This document shows positions 48,686 to 60,965 of a stretch of 64,000 bases of DNA, in pieces. Origin of the DNA: Methylicorpusculum sp. Lineage in GTDB: Bacteria > Pseudomonadota > Gammaproteobacteria > Methylococcales > Methylomonadaceae. Location of the stretch: the NCBI RefSeq assembly GCF_030651835.1, contig NZ_JAUSBX010000083.1, forward strand, positions 45,883 through 109,882, written 5' to 3'. How positions within the stretch are numbered: position 1 is the first letter of the stretch; each line of letters starts with the position of its first letter. Under the pieces are notes generated by a model. It did not search any database. It was not told the origin of the DNA and saw only the letters and a program-made list of their open reading frames with translations. The translations under genes and the position numbers were made by a program.

Positions 48686-50002
48686 ATGAGCTCCATCTGG
48701 AATAACTGTCTTGTCAAACTTGAAAACGAAATAGCACCTTCCGAGTTCAGCACCTGGATCAGGCCATTACAAGCGCTTGAAAGCGACGATCATATCAAGC
48801 TTTTGGCACCTAACCGTTTTGTTCTTGATTGGGTTAAAGAACATCATTTAAATAAACTTGAAAATGCTATTGATGAATTTTCAAATGGTAATTTGACATT
48901 AACGCTTGAAATAGGATCAAAAAAGTCAACTACAGCCTTACCATTGCAATCCAATAAATCAAGTGAAATAAAGAAATCCAGGCCCAATTTTTTAAATCGC
49001 GCATTTACCTTTGATAATTTTGTAGAAGGAAAATCAAATCAGCTGGCAAAAGCCGCGTCTATTCAGGTTTCTGAAAATATCGGCAAAGCATACAACCCGC
49101 TTCTCATTTATGGTGCATCGGGATTAGGTAAAACCCATATGATGCATGCAATAGGTAATGCCATATTACAGAAAAATCCATCCGCTAACGTTGTCTATCT
49201 GCACTCAGAAAAATTCGTGCAGGACATGGTTAAAGCTTTGCAGCAAAACGCCATCAATACTTTCAAAGAATATTATCGAGGCGTAGATACTCTGCTGATC
49301 GACGATATTCAATTCTTTGCTGGAAAAGAGCGTTCACAAGAAGAATTTTTCCACACGTTTAATACGTTATTGGAAAAAAAGCACCAGGTCGTTTTAACCT
49401 GTGATAAGTATCCCAAAGAAATAGTAGGCCTTGAGGATCGATTAAAATCAAGGTTTGGTTGGGGATTACCTGTTGCTATTGAGCCACCTGATCTTGAAAC
49501 AAGGGCGGCTATTCTTATGAAAAAAGCAGCATTAGTCAATGTCGAGTTACCACAAGAAGTAGCGTTTTTTATTGGCAAGCGAATTCCTTCCAATGTAAGA
49601 GACTTAGAAGGAGCTCTAAGAAGGGTTATTGCAAATTCTCAATTTACCGGCAGGGAAATTACCACAGAGTTTGTAAAAGAGGCCTTACATGACCTTATAT
49701 CGCTTCAGGATAAATTGGTAAGTGTTGAAAATATACAGAAAACAGTGGCTGAATATTTTAAAATCCGTGTAGCTGATTTATCTTCAAAAAACAGGAGGCA
49801 GTCCATAACCAGGCCTCGACAAATTGCGATGACCCTGGCCAGAGAGCTTACCTCACATAGTTTTCCAGAAATTGGCGAAGCATTTGGTGGCCGTGACCAT
49901 ACCACTGTAATTAATGCATGCAAGAGGATTGCAGAGTTAAGAGATTCTGATTCAAAAATGGAAGAAGACTATTTGAACCTGTTGAGAACCTTGTCACATT
50001 AA
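48686..50002 (+). CDS. dnaA: Chromosomal replication initiator DnaA
   Basis: DnaA binds DnaA boxes at oriC and opens the duplex. The 438-residue protein has the N-terminal domain ([21 protein letters not shown]), the AAA+ domain with Walker [12 protein letters not shown] and Walker [10 protein letters not shown], and domain IV with the DNA-binding signature [16 protein letters not shown]. It begins the dnaA-dnaN-recF-gyrB block. Confidence 0.98.
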   Translation: MSSIWNNCLVKLENEIAPSEFSTWIRPLQALESDDHIKLLAPNRFVLDWVKEHHLNKLENAIDEFSNGNLTLTLEIGSKKSTTALPLQSNKSSEIKKSRPNFLNRAFTFDNFVEGKSNQLAKAASIQVSENIGKAYNPLLIYGASGLGKTHMMHAIGNAILQKNPSANVVYLHSEKFVQDMVKALQQNAINTFKEYYRGVDTLLIDDIQFFAGKERSQEEFFHTFNTLLEKKHQVVLTCDKYPKEIVGLEDRLKSRFGWGLPVAIEPPDLETRAAILMKKAALVNVELPQEVAFFIGKRIPSNVRDLEGALRRVIANSQFTGREITTEFVKEALHDLISLQDKLVSVENIQKTVAEYFKIRVADLSSKNRRQSITRPRQIAMTLARELTSHSFPEIGEAFGGRDHTTVINACKRIAELRDSDSKMEEDYLNLLRTLSH

Positions 50003-50189
50003 CTGTGAATAAGGTGTGATTATTCGTGATTTACAAATACATAGATTTTTAACCTTTCTTTGTTAAGAGCTTATCCACAGGGTTTTAGACAACTTATTAA
50101 TTTATATAAACTATTGATTATAAAGGAAAAAATGGGTTTATTAACAGATATTAACTGGTTTAATAGTAATAATAAAATATTTTAAGAAT
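50003..50189. other. dnaA-dnaN intergenic region with two DnaA boxes
   Basis: A reverse box TTATTCACA at 50004-50012 and a perfect TTATCCACA at 50071-50079 occur here. The bases from 50090 to 50189 are very AT-rich. This layout suits a Pseudomonas-like origin or autoregulation of dnaN. It is a rival to the 40.7 kb cluster for the origin role. Confidence 0.5.
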
Positions 50190-51290
50190 ATGAAATTTAT
50201 TATTAATAGAGAGCAATTACTCATTCCATTGCAGCAAATTGTCAGTGTTATTGAAAAAAGACAGACCATGCCAATTCTGTCAAATGTGCATATGAAATTA
50301 ACAGCTGATAATTTGGAATTAATAGGGACCGATCTCGAAATTCAAATTATGGCAAATATTAAATTTGATTATTCGACGGAGCCCGGCGAAATAACTATCC
50401 CAGCCCGAAAGTTATTGGATATTTGCCGCTTGTTACCTAGTCAGGCAGAGATAAAATTTGAACTGACAAATGAGAAAATGAAAGTTCTTTCTGGGCGAAG
50501 CCGGTTTTCGTTAAGCACTTTACCTGCAGAAAATTATCCAGAATTTTCTGAAACCCCACTTGAAAATCAATTTTATATCAATGCAGGTCTGCTAAAAGTG
50601 GCTTTGGAAAAGACTGTTTTTTGTATGGCTAATCAAGATGTCCGTTATTACTTGAATGGTTTGATGCTTAATATTTCAAATTCTAAACTTCGGATGGTTG
50701 CTTCAGATGGTCATCGCTTATCTGTTTACGAAAATGAATTACAATCGCCGACTGGCTATGAGGCTAGAATCATCATTCCTAGAAAAGGCGTAATGGAATT
50801 GTTGCGTCTACTGGATGATCCTGAAACGGATCTATCAGTACAATTTTCATCTAACAATATTAAAGTCGTCATAAAAAATATTATTTTTTCTGCAAAATTA
50901 GTTGATGCACGTTACCCCGACTTTAATAAAGTATTTCTCCAGGATTTCCGCAACCCTATCTACGTTCAAAGACAAATTCTTAAAGATGCGCTAACCCGAG
51001 TTGCTATTTTGTCCAATGAAAAATTCAAAGGAATTTCTATTGAAATATCGCCTAACAGTTTAAAAATTTCAGCGCATAACCCTGAGCATGAAGAGGCCGA
51101 AGAAGAATTATTTATTGAATATCAAGATGAATTAACAATTTCATTCAACGCGCAATATTTACTCGATGCCGTAAGTAATATGGATTCTGAATTAGCGGTT
51201 ATTTCAATTGCAAGCAATTTGAGCAGTTGCATTTTTGAGGAACCGGTAGCACAGCCTTATCGATACATTGTTATGCCCATGCGCCTCTAA
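50190..51290 (+). CDS. dnaN: DNA polymerase III beta sliding clamp
   Basis: The ring-shaped clamp tethers polymerase III to DNA. The 366-residue protein begins MKFIINREQLLIPLQQIVSVIEKR and ends IVMPMRL, the typical clamp ends, with three clamp domains between. LPAENYPEF and ASDGHRLSVYE are family markers. recF follows after 19 bases. Confidence 0.98.
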   Translation: MKFIINREQLLIPLQQIVSVIEKRQTMPILSNVHMKLTADNLELIGTDLEIQIMANIKFDYSTEPGEITIPARKLLDICRLLPSQAEIKFELTNEKMKVLSGRSRFSLSTLPAENYPEFSETPLENQFYINAGLLKVALEKTVFCMANQDVRYYLNGLMLNISNSKLRMVASDGHRLSVYENELQSPTGYEARIIIPRKGVMELLRLLDDPETDLSVQFSSNNIKVVIKNIIFSAKLVDARYPDFNKVFLQDFRNPIYVQRQILKDALTRVAILSNEKFKGISIEISPNSLKISAHNPEHEEAEEELFIEYQDELTISFNAQYLLDAVSNMDSELAVISIASNLSSCIFEEPVAQPYRYIVMPMRL

Positions 51291-51309
51291 GTGGATAGAT
51301 TTGTAATTT

Positions 51310-52398
51310 ATGAGTTTACAGAAACTCACTATTTACAACGTTAGAAACATTCAAAAAGCCACACTGATACCTTCGCCTGGCCTCAATCTGATATATGGTA
51401 AAAATGCGAGTGGTAAAAGTGCGTTACTTGAAGCTATTTTTCTGCTGGGTCGTGCCCGGTCATATAGGACTACAACGATCAAGCACTCCATCAAGTATGA
51501 TGAAAGTCAACTTACGGTTAGCGGAAGCGTCTTATTAAAAAACGGGATTAACTGTCAATTAGGCATTCAACTGGATGGAAAATCCAGTGAAATTAGAATT
51601 AATCACCAATCTCAGCAATCTAGAGATCTTCTGGCTTATTCTCTACCTATCTTGTTGATTGACCCAAAAAGTTATCGCCTGCTTGATGCCGGTGCGCAAA
51701 TCAGAAGAGAATTTATTGACTGGGGCATTTTTAATTTAAATGAACATTTTCTAATCGCTTGGCGTAACTATAAACGAGCTTTGCTACAGCGTAATGCTTT
51801 GTTAAAAATGAGAAACATCAAGCAATTAGAGGTTTGGACTAATGAATTAGTCAATTACGGCATTATCGTAAACGAACATAGACAACTTTATGTTCAGAAT
51901 TTATTACCCGTTTTTAAAGACGTTTTAACTCAATTTATTTCTCTTGATGATATAAATATTTTGTTTCAATTAGGCTGGGATAAAAGTAAGGGCTTCCTAT
52001 CTAGTCTTAATAATGATCTTGAAAAAGATATACGCTATGGTTTTACTCATAGCGGTCCTCACCGGTCAGACTTGCTATTGTTGATCGGTCAACGCTTGGC
52101 TAAGGACTTTGTTTCAAGAGGGCAACTAAAGTGCATTGTTTTAGCACTGAAATTGGCCCAAATTAAACTGATGGTTATGGAGCATAATAATAATGGCTGT
52201 ATTTTAATCGATGATTTCACAGCTGAATTAGATTGGGTGAATAGAAACAAATTACTTAGCTATCTTTCACAACTTAGTTTTCAAGTTTTTCTAACTGCTA
52301 CTGAAGTTAATGAATTTGGTGACATTAGTGGACTTAAAAATTTCAAAATGTTTCACGTGAAACAGGGCGAAATTGATGAAGTTAATAGTTTCACGTGA
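51310..52398 (+). CDS. recF: DNA replication and repair protein RecF
   Basis: RecF helps load RecA at gaps. The 362-residue protein has the Walker A sequence IYGKNASGKSALLEAIFLLG, the ABC signature region FVSRGQLKCIVLALKLAQ and Walker B LIDDFTAELD. Its final codons contain two parS-like palindromes, so the 3' end serves a second, non-coding role. Confidence 0.96.
   Translation: MSLQKLTIYNVRNIQKATLIPSPGLNLIYGKNASGKSALLEAIFLLGRARSYRTTTIKHSIKYDESQLTVSGSVLLKNGINCQLGIQLDGKSSEIRINHQSQQSRDLLAYSLPILLIDPKSYRLLDAGAQIRREFIDWGIFNLNEHFLIAWRNYKRALLQRNALLKMRNIKQLEVWTNELVNYGIIVNEHRQLYVQNLLPVFKDVLTQFISLDDINILFQLGWDKSKGFLSSLNNDLEKDIRYGFTHSGPHRSDLLLLIGQRLAKDFVSRGQLKCIVLALKLAQIKLMVMEHNNNGCILIDDFTAELDWVNRNKLLSYLSQLSFQVFLTATEVNEFGDISGLKNFKMFHVKQGEIDEVNSFT
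52349..52364. promoter_or_regulatory. parS site 1 (inside recF)
   Basis: TGTTTCACGTGAAACA is a perfect 16-base palindrome identical to the ParB-binding parS consensus. It lies inside the recF coding sequence. Chromosomal parS sites cluster near the origin, which fits the position next to dnaA. parA and parB are not in this window. Confidence 0.85.
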
Positions 52399-52402
52399 AA
52401 CA
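52387..52402. promoter_or_regulatory. parS site 2 (recF stop region)
   Basis: AGTTTCACGTGAAACA matches parS at 15 of 16 positions. It spans the recF stop codon, 38 bases after site 1, and ends before gyrB. Two close sites would favour ParB spreading. Confidence 0.8.
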
Positions 52403-52422
52403 TTACAATAATAAAAGTGTAA

Positions 52423-54843
<2,421 letters not shown>

Positions 54844-54892
54844 TAAATAAATTGTCATGTCAGATTCATATTGTAATTGAATGTGTTTTGAA

Positions 54893-54915
54893 GTGGTCGG
54901 TAAATTACTGGCCAC
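54893..54915. other. Palindrome between gyrB and hsdR
   Basis: GTGGTCGGTAA and TTACTGGCCAC form an 11-base stem, with two G-T pairs, around one central base. It lies 50 bases after gyrB and 54 before hsdR. It could be the gyrB terminator or an operator for the restriction operon. No T run follows. Confidence 0.4.
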
Positions 54916-54968
54916 ATTTGAAGTAGTCGGCGCTGGTTAGCAGACTTAACTTTCTTATAAAGGATTGC

Positions 54969-57900
54969 ATGAAGTTCACTGAAGATACGCGCGTCAAGAT
55001 TCCAGTCATCCTGCATTTGGTTCGCCTCGGTTACCAATACTTATCGCTGAAGGAACAGCGATGGGATTTGGAATCCAACCTCTTTCCCGATTTGTTTAAA
55101 TCCGCAATTTGCAAGATCAATCCCGGCGTGGCCGATGCCGATGTTGATCGTATGTGGGTGGATGTCAAACTCGCTTTAGACAACGATGATCTTGGTCAAG
55201 CTTTCTACAACAAGCTTACGGACCGTTCCGGTACTAAGCTGATAGACTTTGAGAACTTCAACAACAATGACTTTTATGTCGTGACCGAACTGACCTACCA
55301 AAACGGTGATGAAGAGTTTCGACCTGACATCACACTGCTAATCAACGGCATGCCTTTGGTGTTCATTGAGGTTAAAAAACCTAATAACCGTGAAGGTATA
55401 GTGGCGGAACGAGACCGTATCAATAAACGGTTCCAAAATCCCAAATTCAAGCGCTTTGCAAATATCACCCAGTTGATGATCTTCTCTAACAACATGGAGT
55501 ATGACGACGCCGATTTTCAACCGATTCAAGGTGCGTTTTATGCCACTCCTTCTTATCAGGAGGCCAAATTCAACTACTTCCGCGAAGAAGAGCAGTTGAA
55601 TTTAACAGCATTGCTCAAGCCCATCTCAGACGAGATGGAACTCAACGTCTTGAAAGACAATAACCTTGATGTCATTCGCTACAATCCGGAATTCATCACC
55701 AACAAAGACCCCAACCGGCCGACCAATCGCACTTGCACCTCGTTGCTGAGCCGTGAGCGGCTGGCTTTCATGCTGCGCTACGCCTTGGTCTATGCGCATG
55801 AAAATGAAGGCGTACAAAAACACGTCATGCGTTACCCGCAGTTATTCGCTACCAAAGCCATTGAGCGTAAACTTAACGTAGGGATTAAAAAAGGCATCAT
55901 CTGGCACACCCAAGGCAGCGGTAAAACAGCATTGGCCTACTTTAACGTGCGCTTTTTGACCGATTACTTTCAGCAGAGGCAAATCGTCCCCAAGTTCTAT
56001 TTCATCGTCGATCGGATTGATCTGCTGACTCAGGCGCACCGGGAATTTACCAGTCGCGGTTTGACCGTGTATACCATCAACTCGCGCGAAGCCTTCAGCC
56101 GAGACATCAAAGCGACACAAGTCATTCACAATCATTCCGGTAAGCCTGAGATCACAGTCGTCAATATTCAAAAATTCAAGGATGACCCGGATGTAGTATC
56201 TAGCAAGGATTATGACGTTGCCATTCAGCGGGTTTACTTTCTGGACGAAGTTCACCGCAGCTACAATCCTAAAGGCAGCTTCCTGGCAAATCTGGATCAG
56301 TCCGATCGCAATGCGGTCAAAATTGGCCTGACGGGCACACCGTTGCTGGGAGACGATTACAACACGCGCACGCTGTTCGGCGACTACATACACAAGTATT
56401 ACTACAACGCCTCGATTGCCGACGGTTACACCTTGCGATTGATTCGGGAAGAGATTGCCACCCATTATAAAATTGCCCTGCAACAAGCACTGGCGGAAGC
56501 GGAAGTATTGCAAGGCGACGTTGACAGGAAACGGGTTTACGCCCATCCTGCCTTTGTTGAACCAATGCTCGATTACATCGTTACCGACTTCGAAAAAAGC
56601 CGGGGCGCTTTAAATGATGCCAGTATCGGTGGTATGGTGATTTGCGACAGTGCAGAACAAGCCCGGCAATTGTTCGAGCTATTCAATGCTCAATACGCAA
56701 AAGCCCCTATTCCGGCAGAAGCAGCTGCCAATGACCCCGACTTTCCCAGGCTAAAACAGGCGGCAGAAGAGACGGGCATTTATCGTGTCAAACACAAACA
56801 AGACAACAAGGTCAGAACGGCAGCTTTGATTCTGCACGATGTCGGCAGCAAGGAAGAACGCAAAGAGTGGGTGGAAGATTTCAAGGCGGGCAAAATTGAC
56901 CTTCTCTTTGTGTACAACATGCTGCTCACCGGCTTCGATGCCAAACGCTTGAAGAAACTCTACCTGGGCCGAGTGATTCGTAAGCACAACCTTTTACAAG
57001 CCTTGACGCGGGTCAACCGCACTTACAAAGACTTTCGCTACGGCTACGTGGTGGACTTTGCCGACATTCGCCAGGAGTTCGATGCTACCAACAAAGCCTA
57101 TTTCGACGAATTGCAAGCCGAACTCGGCGACGAGATGGAGCATTACTCCCACTTGTTCAAATCCCAGGAAGAAATCGCTGCCGAAATCGAACACATCAAG
57201 GACGTATTGTTCCGTTACGATACCGAAAACGCCGAAGTATTTTCTCAGCAGATCAGCGCGATACAAGACCGGGAAACCGTACTGGCTTTGAAAAAGGCCC
57301 TGGCCGATGCCAAAAGTCTGTATAACCTGATCCGCTTGCAGGGTGAATACGGCTTTTTGGAAACGCTGGATTTTCAAAAACTCAATCAACTCTACCGGGA
57401 AACGAGCAACCACCTGGATTTACTCAATCTCAAGGAAACACTGGAACAAGGTACAGACACCACCAACCTGCTGAACGTGGCGCTGGAAGACGTGATCTTC
57501 AAGTTCATCAAAATCGGCGAAGAAGAGCTGGTATTGGCCGACAAGCTGAAAAATACCTTGCGCCGCACCCGCGAAGCGCTGGCCAGCAATATCGACCAGC
57601 AAGATCCTAAATTCGTCACTTTAAAAGAAGAACTGGAGCGCTTGTTCAAGAAAAAGAATTTGTCAGAAATCACTCAGGATGAAATGACCGCCAACATCGA
57701 TACCCTTAACAAAATCCATGAGCGCATCAAAGAACTGAACCGTCAGAACAACCAACTGCAGCAGAAGTACCAAGGCGATGCCAAATACACCCGCATCCAT
57801 AAACGTTTGATTGAGCGCGGTGGCATTTCTGATTCCGAACGCAAAATCTTCGAAGCGCTGATCGGCATAAAGCAGGACGCCGACGCACAAGTGCTGCAAA

Positions 57901-58076
57901 ATACCCGGATATTGGATAACGAAAGTTATTTTGAACGGGCCATGATGCCCTTGGTCATTAGTCGCTTTATGGATCAGCAACAGATCACCCTCAACCCCGA
58001 CGCCTCTCGTTACATCAATCATCTGGTCGTCGCGGAATATCTGAAAGAATTTAATACCGGAGCACGCCATTGGTAG
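54969..58076 (+). CDS. hsdR: Type I restriction enzyme, R subunit
   Basis: HsdR supplies the translocase and nuclease of a type I restriction system. The 1035-residue protein has an N-terminal PD-(D/E)XK nuclease with RPDITLLINGMPLVFIEVKK (about residues 119-138). The helicase domain shows Walker A HTQGSGKT near residue 315, DEVHRS as motif II and GLTGTPL as motif III. The C-terminal part is long and helical. AGGA stands 5 bases before the ATG. The coding sequence is visibly richer in G+C than gyrB just upstream. hsdM starts inside its last codons. Confidence 0.96.
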   Translation: MKFTEDTRVKIPVILHLVRLGYQYLSLKEQRWDLESNLFPDLFKSAICKINPGVADADVDRMWVDVKLALDNDDLGQAFYNKLTDRSGTKLIDFENFNNNDFYVVTELTYQNGDEEFRPDITLLINGMPLVFIEVKKPNNREGIVAERDRINKRFQNPKFKRFANITQLMIFSNNMEYDDADFQPIQGAFYATPSYQEAKFNYFREEEQLNLTALLKPISDEMELNVLKDNNLDVIRYNPEFITNKDPNRPTNRTCTSLLSRERLAFMLRYALVYAHENEGVQKHVMRYPQLFATKAIERKLNVGIKKGIIWHTQGSGKTALAYFNVRFLTDYFQQRQIVPKFYFIVDRIDLLTQAHREFTSRGLTVYTINSREAFSRDIKATQVIHNHSGKPEITVVNIQKFKDDPDVVSSKDYDVAIQRVYFLDEVHRSYNPKGSFLANLDQSDRNAVKIGLTGTPLLGDDYNTRTLFGDYIHKYYYNASIADGYTLRLIREEIATHYKIALQQALAEAEVLQGDVDRKRVYAHPAFVEPMLDYIVTDFEKSRGALNDASIGGMVICDSAEQARQLFELFNAQYAKAPIPAEAAANDPDFPRLKQAAEETGIYRVKHKQDNKVRTAALILHDVGSKEERKEWVEDFKAGKIDLLFVYNMLLTGFDAKRLKKLYLGRVIRKHNLLQALTRVNRTYKDFRYGYVVDFADIRQEFDATNKAYFDELQAELGDEMEHYSHLFKSQEEIAAEIEHIKDVLFRYDTENAEVFSQQISAIQDRETVLALKKALADAKSLYNLIRLQGEYGFLETLDFQKLNQLYRETSNHLDLLNLKETLEQGTDTTNLLNVALEDVIFKFIKIGEEELVLADKLKNTLRRTREALASNIDQQDPKFVTLKEELERLFKKKNLSEITQDEMTANIDTLNKIHERIKELNRQNNQLQQKYQGDAKYTRIHKRLIERGGISDSERKIFEALIGIKQDADAQVLQNTRILDNESYFERAMMPLVISRFMDQQQITLNPDASRYINHLVVAEYLKEFNTGARHW

Positions 58077-59704
58077 AGCAGGAGTTTCAACAAAAAACCA
58101 AAGCCTTGATCGACAGCCTGAAAAGCATCTGTGCCAATTATGGCCTGGGCAACGATGGCAACGAATTCAAAATCATTACCCAAACCTTCCTGTACAAGTT
58201 CTTAAACGACAAATTCGCCTTCGAAGCCAAAAAGCTGGATCAAGCCATCGCCAATGCTGACAAGTGGGAAGAAGCACTGACTCAGCTTAGCGAAGACGAT
58301 CTGGAAATGCTGCAAATGCGGATGGGCCCGGATACCGCACGCCTGAAACCCAGGCATTTCATCAATTACCTGTTCAGTCAGCAAAACGCGCCGGATTTCG
58401 CCAAGCTGTTCGACGACACTCTGATGGACATCGCCATCAGCAATAACGATGTGTTCGCGGTCAAAACCGACGGCGGTGCCAAGGTAGTGCTGTTCGATCG
58501 GCTCAGTAACTATATCGCCGACGATTCCAAACGTGATAATTTTTGTCGCGCAATTATCAACAAACTGGTGGAATTTAGTTTCGAGCGTATCTTCACCCAG
58601 AAATTTGACTTCTACGCCACGATCTTCGAATACCTGATCAAGGACTACAACAGCAACAGCGGCGGCAAGTATGCCGAATATTTTACTCCGCATGCGGTGG
58701 CGCGGATCATGGCGGAAATTCAGGTGCCCAAACCCCAGCAAGGTCAGATCAAAAACGTCAGCGTTTATGACCCTTCCGCCGGTTCCGGCACGCTGCTGAT
58801 GAATGTGGCCCACGCCATCGGCGAAAACCGCTGCAGCATTTACACTCAGGATATCTCGCAAAAATCTTCCAATCTGTTACGCCTGAACCTGATCCTGAAT
58901 AACCTGGTGCACTCCATTCCGCAAGTGATCCAGGGCAACACCTTGCTGCATCCCTACCATAAGGATGGCAGCGAGCTAAAACGTTTCGATTACATCGTTT
59001 CCAACCCGCCCTTCAAGCTGGATTTCAGCGATTACCGCGACGAGCTGGACACCAAGGCCAACCAGCAGCGCTTCTTTGCCGGCATACCCAAGGTCAAAGC
59101 CAAAGCCACGGACAAGATGGAAATTTACCAATTGTTTCTGCAGCACATCATTTACTCGCTTAATACCGGTGGCAAGGCGGCCGTGGTGGTGCCGACCGGC
59201 TTTATCACTGCTCAAGCCGGTATTGACAAAGCTATTCGTCGGCATCTGGTCGAACACCAGATGCTGGCCGGGGTGGTGTCCATGCCCAGTAATATCTTCG
59301 CGACTACCGGTACCAATGTTTCCATTCTGTTTATTGACGCCGGCAATAAAGATAAAGTCGTGCTGATCGACGCTTCCAATCTGGGGCAGAAAGTTAAAGA
59401 AGGCAAAAACCAGAAAACGGTGCTCAGCCCGGAAGAAGAGCAGCGTATCATCGACGTGTTCAATGCCAAGCGGGTGGAAGAAGATTTTTCGGTGGTGGTT
59501 GGTTACGACGAAATCGTCGCGAAGAATTACTCGCTCAGCGCGGGCCAGTATTTCGATGTCAAGATTGAATATGTCGATATTACGCCTGAAGAGTTTGCCG
59601 CCAAAATGCAAGGTTTTAGCGATAATCTGGAAAGCTTGTTTGGTCAGTCGCGGGAATTAGAGGTGGAAATCAAAAATCAGTTGGTTGGGCTGAAATATGA
59701 GTAA
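58070..59704 (+). CDS. hsdM: Type I restriction-modification DNA methyltransferase, M subunit
   Basis: HsdM methylates adenine in the bipartite target and is required for restriction. The 544-residue protein has the N-terminal helical domain (FLYKFLNDKFAFE), SAM-binding motif I (YDPSAGSGTLLMNVAHAIG) and catalytic motif IV NPPF. Translation seems to begin at a TTG at 58070, 7 bases inside hsdR. No ATG or GTG lies close by in frame before the conserved region. It overlaps hsdS by 8 bases. Confidence 0.96.
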   Translation: MVEQEFQQKTKALIDSLKSICANYGLGNDGNEFKIITQTFLYKFLNDKFAFEAKKLDQAIANADKWEEALTQLSEDDLEMLQMRMGPDTARLKPRHFINYLFSQQNAPDFAKLFDDTLMDIAISNNDVFAVKTDGGAKVVLFDRLSNYIADDSKRDNFCRAIINKLVEFSFERIFTQKFDFYATIFEYLIKDYNSNSGGKYAEYFTPHAVARIMAEIQVPKPQQGQIKNVSVYDPSAGSGTLLMNVAHAIGENRCSIYTQDISQKSSNLLRLNLILNNLVHSIPQVIQGNTLLHPYHKDGSELKRFDYIVSNPPFKLDFSDYRDELDTKANQQRFFAGIPKVKAKATDKMEIYQLFLQHIIYSLNTGGKAAVVVPTGFITAQAGIDKAIRRHLVEHQMLAGVVSMPSNIFATTGTNVSILFIDAGNKDKVVLIDASNLGQKVKEGKNQKTVLSPEEEQRIIDVFNAKRVEEDFSVVVGYDEIVAKNYSLSAGQYFDVKIEYVDITPEEFAAKMQGFSDNLESLFGQSRELEVEIKNQLVGLKYE

Positions 59705-60965
59705 TATCGTTTGGCCTAAAAAACCATTGTCGATTCTTACTTCAAAAATAGGGGATGGTATTCATGGCACACCTATCTACGTTGAAACAGGTGGCTTCCC
59801 TTTTGTTAATGGGAATAACTTAAAGCAAGGGGCTATTGTCATTACTGAAGATACAAAACGGGTTGATCAAGAAGAATTCGAAAAATACTTTATTGAATTC
59901 GATGAAAACACCCTTTTTATGTCAATAAACGGCACTTTGGGTAGCCTTGCTAAATATAACGGTGAGGAAATTATTCTTGGCAAAAGTGCTGCTTACATCA
60001 AGTGTAAAGGTATTAACATAGATTATTTGTACTACTACCTCCAGTTAAAAGAGGTTAAAAATCAGATGTGGAATATTGCGACAGGATCAACAATTAAGAA
60101 CCTGTCGCTAGCCTCTATACGAGAGCTTGAAGTGCCTGTCCCAAGTGGCGATATACAGACGAAAATAGCCCAAGTATTTTCTGTAATAGACGCCAAAATC
60201 GAACTCAACAACCGCATCAACGCCGAGTTGGAAGCGATGGCGAAGACCTTGTATGACTACTGGTTTGTGCAGTTCGACTTTCCCTTCGACTTTGCCCAAG
60301 GCAAGCCCGCCACCAACGGCAAACCCTACAAATCTTCGGGCGGCAAAATGGCCTACAACCCAATCCTAAAACGGGAAATACCGGAGGAGTGGGAAACAAC
60401 AACTGTTGGCAAAATTGCTAAAACAGCGCTTGGAGGTACGCCATCAACTGAAGTTGATGATTACTGGGAAAATGCTGATATTCCATGGCTTAGTTCTGCT
60501 GAAACAGCCTCATTCCCAGTGGTCGGCTCCGAGCAAAAAATTACGCAAAAGGGTCTCGAGGATTCAGCTGCAACCCTTTTGCCAAAGGGAACAGTGGTTA
60601 TTTCGATAGTCCGTTATATCAGGCCGTCAATATTGGGGATTGATGCGGCAACCAATCAATCGGTAGTCGGAATCAAAGAGTGTTCTCGTTTGAAGAGTTC
60701 TTTTATTTATCCTTATTTTTGCAGCGAAGTTCCTAGGTTAATGGGGCTTAGAACGGGGGCGCAACAGCCGCATATTAACAAGCGTGTTATTGATGAAAGT
60801 CCCATAGTGTTACCTACTGATTGTGTACTTGAAGAGTACTACAAGAAACTTGATCCTATTTACGAGCAAATTATGACGTTAGCTTTTGAGAATTATAAGC
60901 TCATTGAACTGCGTGAATGGCTCCTCCCTATGCTAATGAACGGCCAAGTGACGATAAAACAATGA
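59697..60965 (+). CDS. hsdS: Type I restriction-modification specificity subunit
   Basis: HsdS selects the DNA target through two target-recognition domains. The 422-residue protein shows two such halves (about residues 1-150 and 225-370), each followed by a conserved helical spacer (QTKIAQVFSVIDAKIELNNRIN and the C-terminal EEYYKKLDPIYEQIM region). Both halves appear intact. The stop overlaps the ATG of the next gene (ATGA), joining the restriction system to the Kiwa pair. Confidence 0.93.
   Translation: MSNIVWPKKPLSILTSKIGDGIHGTPIYVETGGFPFVNGNNLKQGAIVITEDTKRVDQEEFEKYFIEFDENTLFMSINGTLGSLAKYNGEEIILGKSAAYIKCKGINIDYLYYYLQLKEVKNQMWNIATGSTIKNLSLASIRELEVPVPSGDIQTKIAQVFSVIDAKIELNNRINAELEAMAKTLYDYWFVQFDFPFDFAQGKPATNGKPYKSSGGKMAYNPILKREIPEEWETTTVGKIAKTALGGTPSTEVDDYWENADIPWLSSAETASFPVVGSEQKITQKGLEDSAATLLPKGTVVISIVRYIRPSILGIDAATNQSVVGIKECSRLKSSFIYPYFCSEVPRLMGLRTGAQQPHINKRVIDESPIVLPTDCVLEEYYKKLDPIYEQIMTLAFENYKLIELREWLLPMLMNGQVTIKQ

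Noticed and set aside
55842..56546. Long antisense frame inside hsdR; similar ones at 58202-58861 and 58976-59611 in hsdM
   Set aside because: They mirror GC-rich coding sequence on the other strand and show no ribosome site or recognisable domain.
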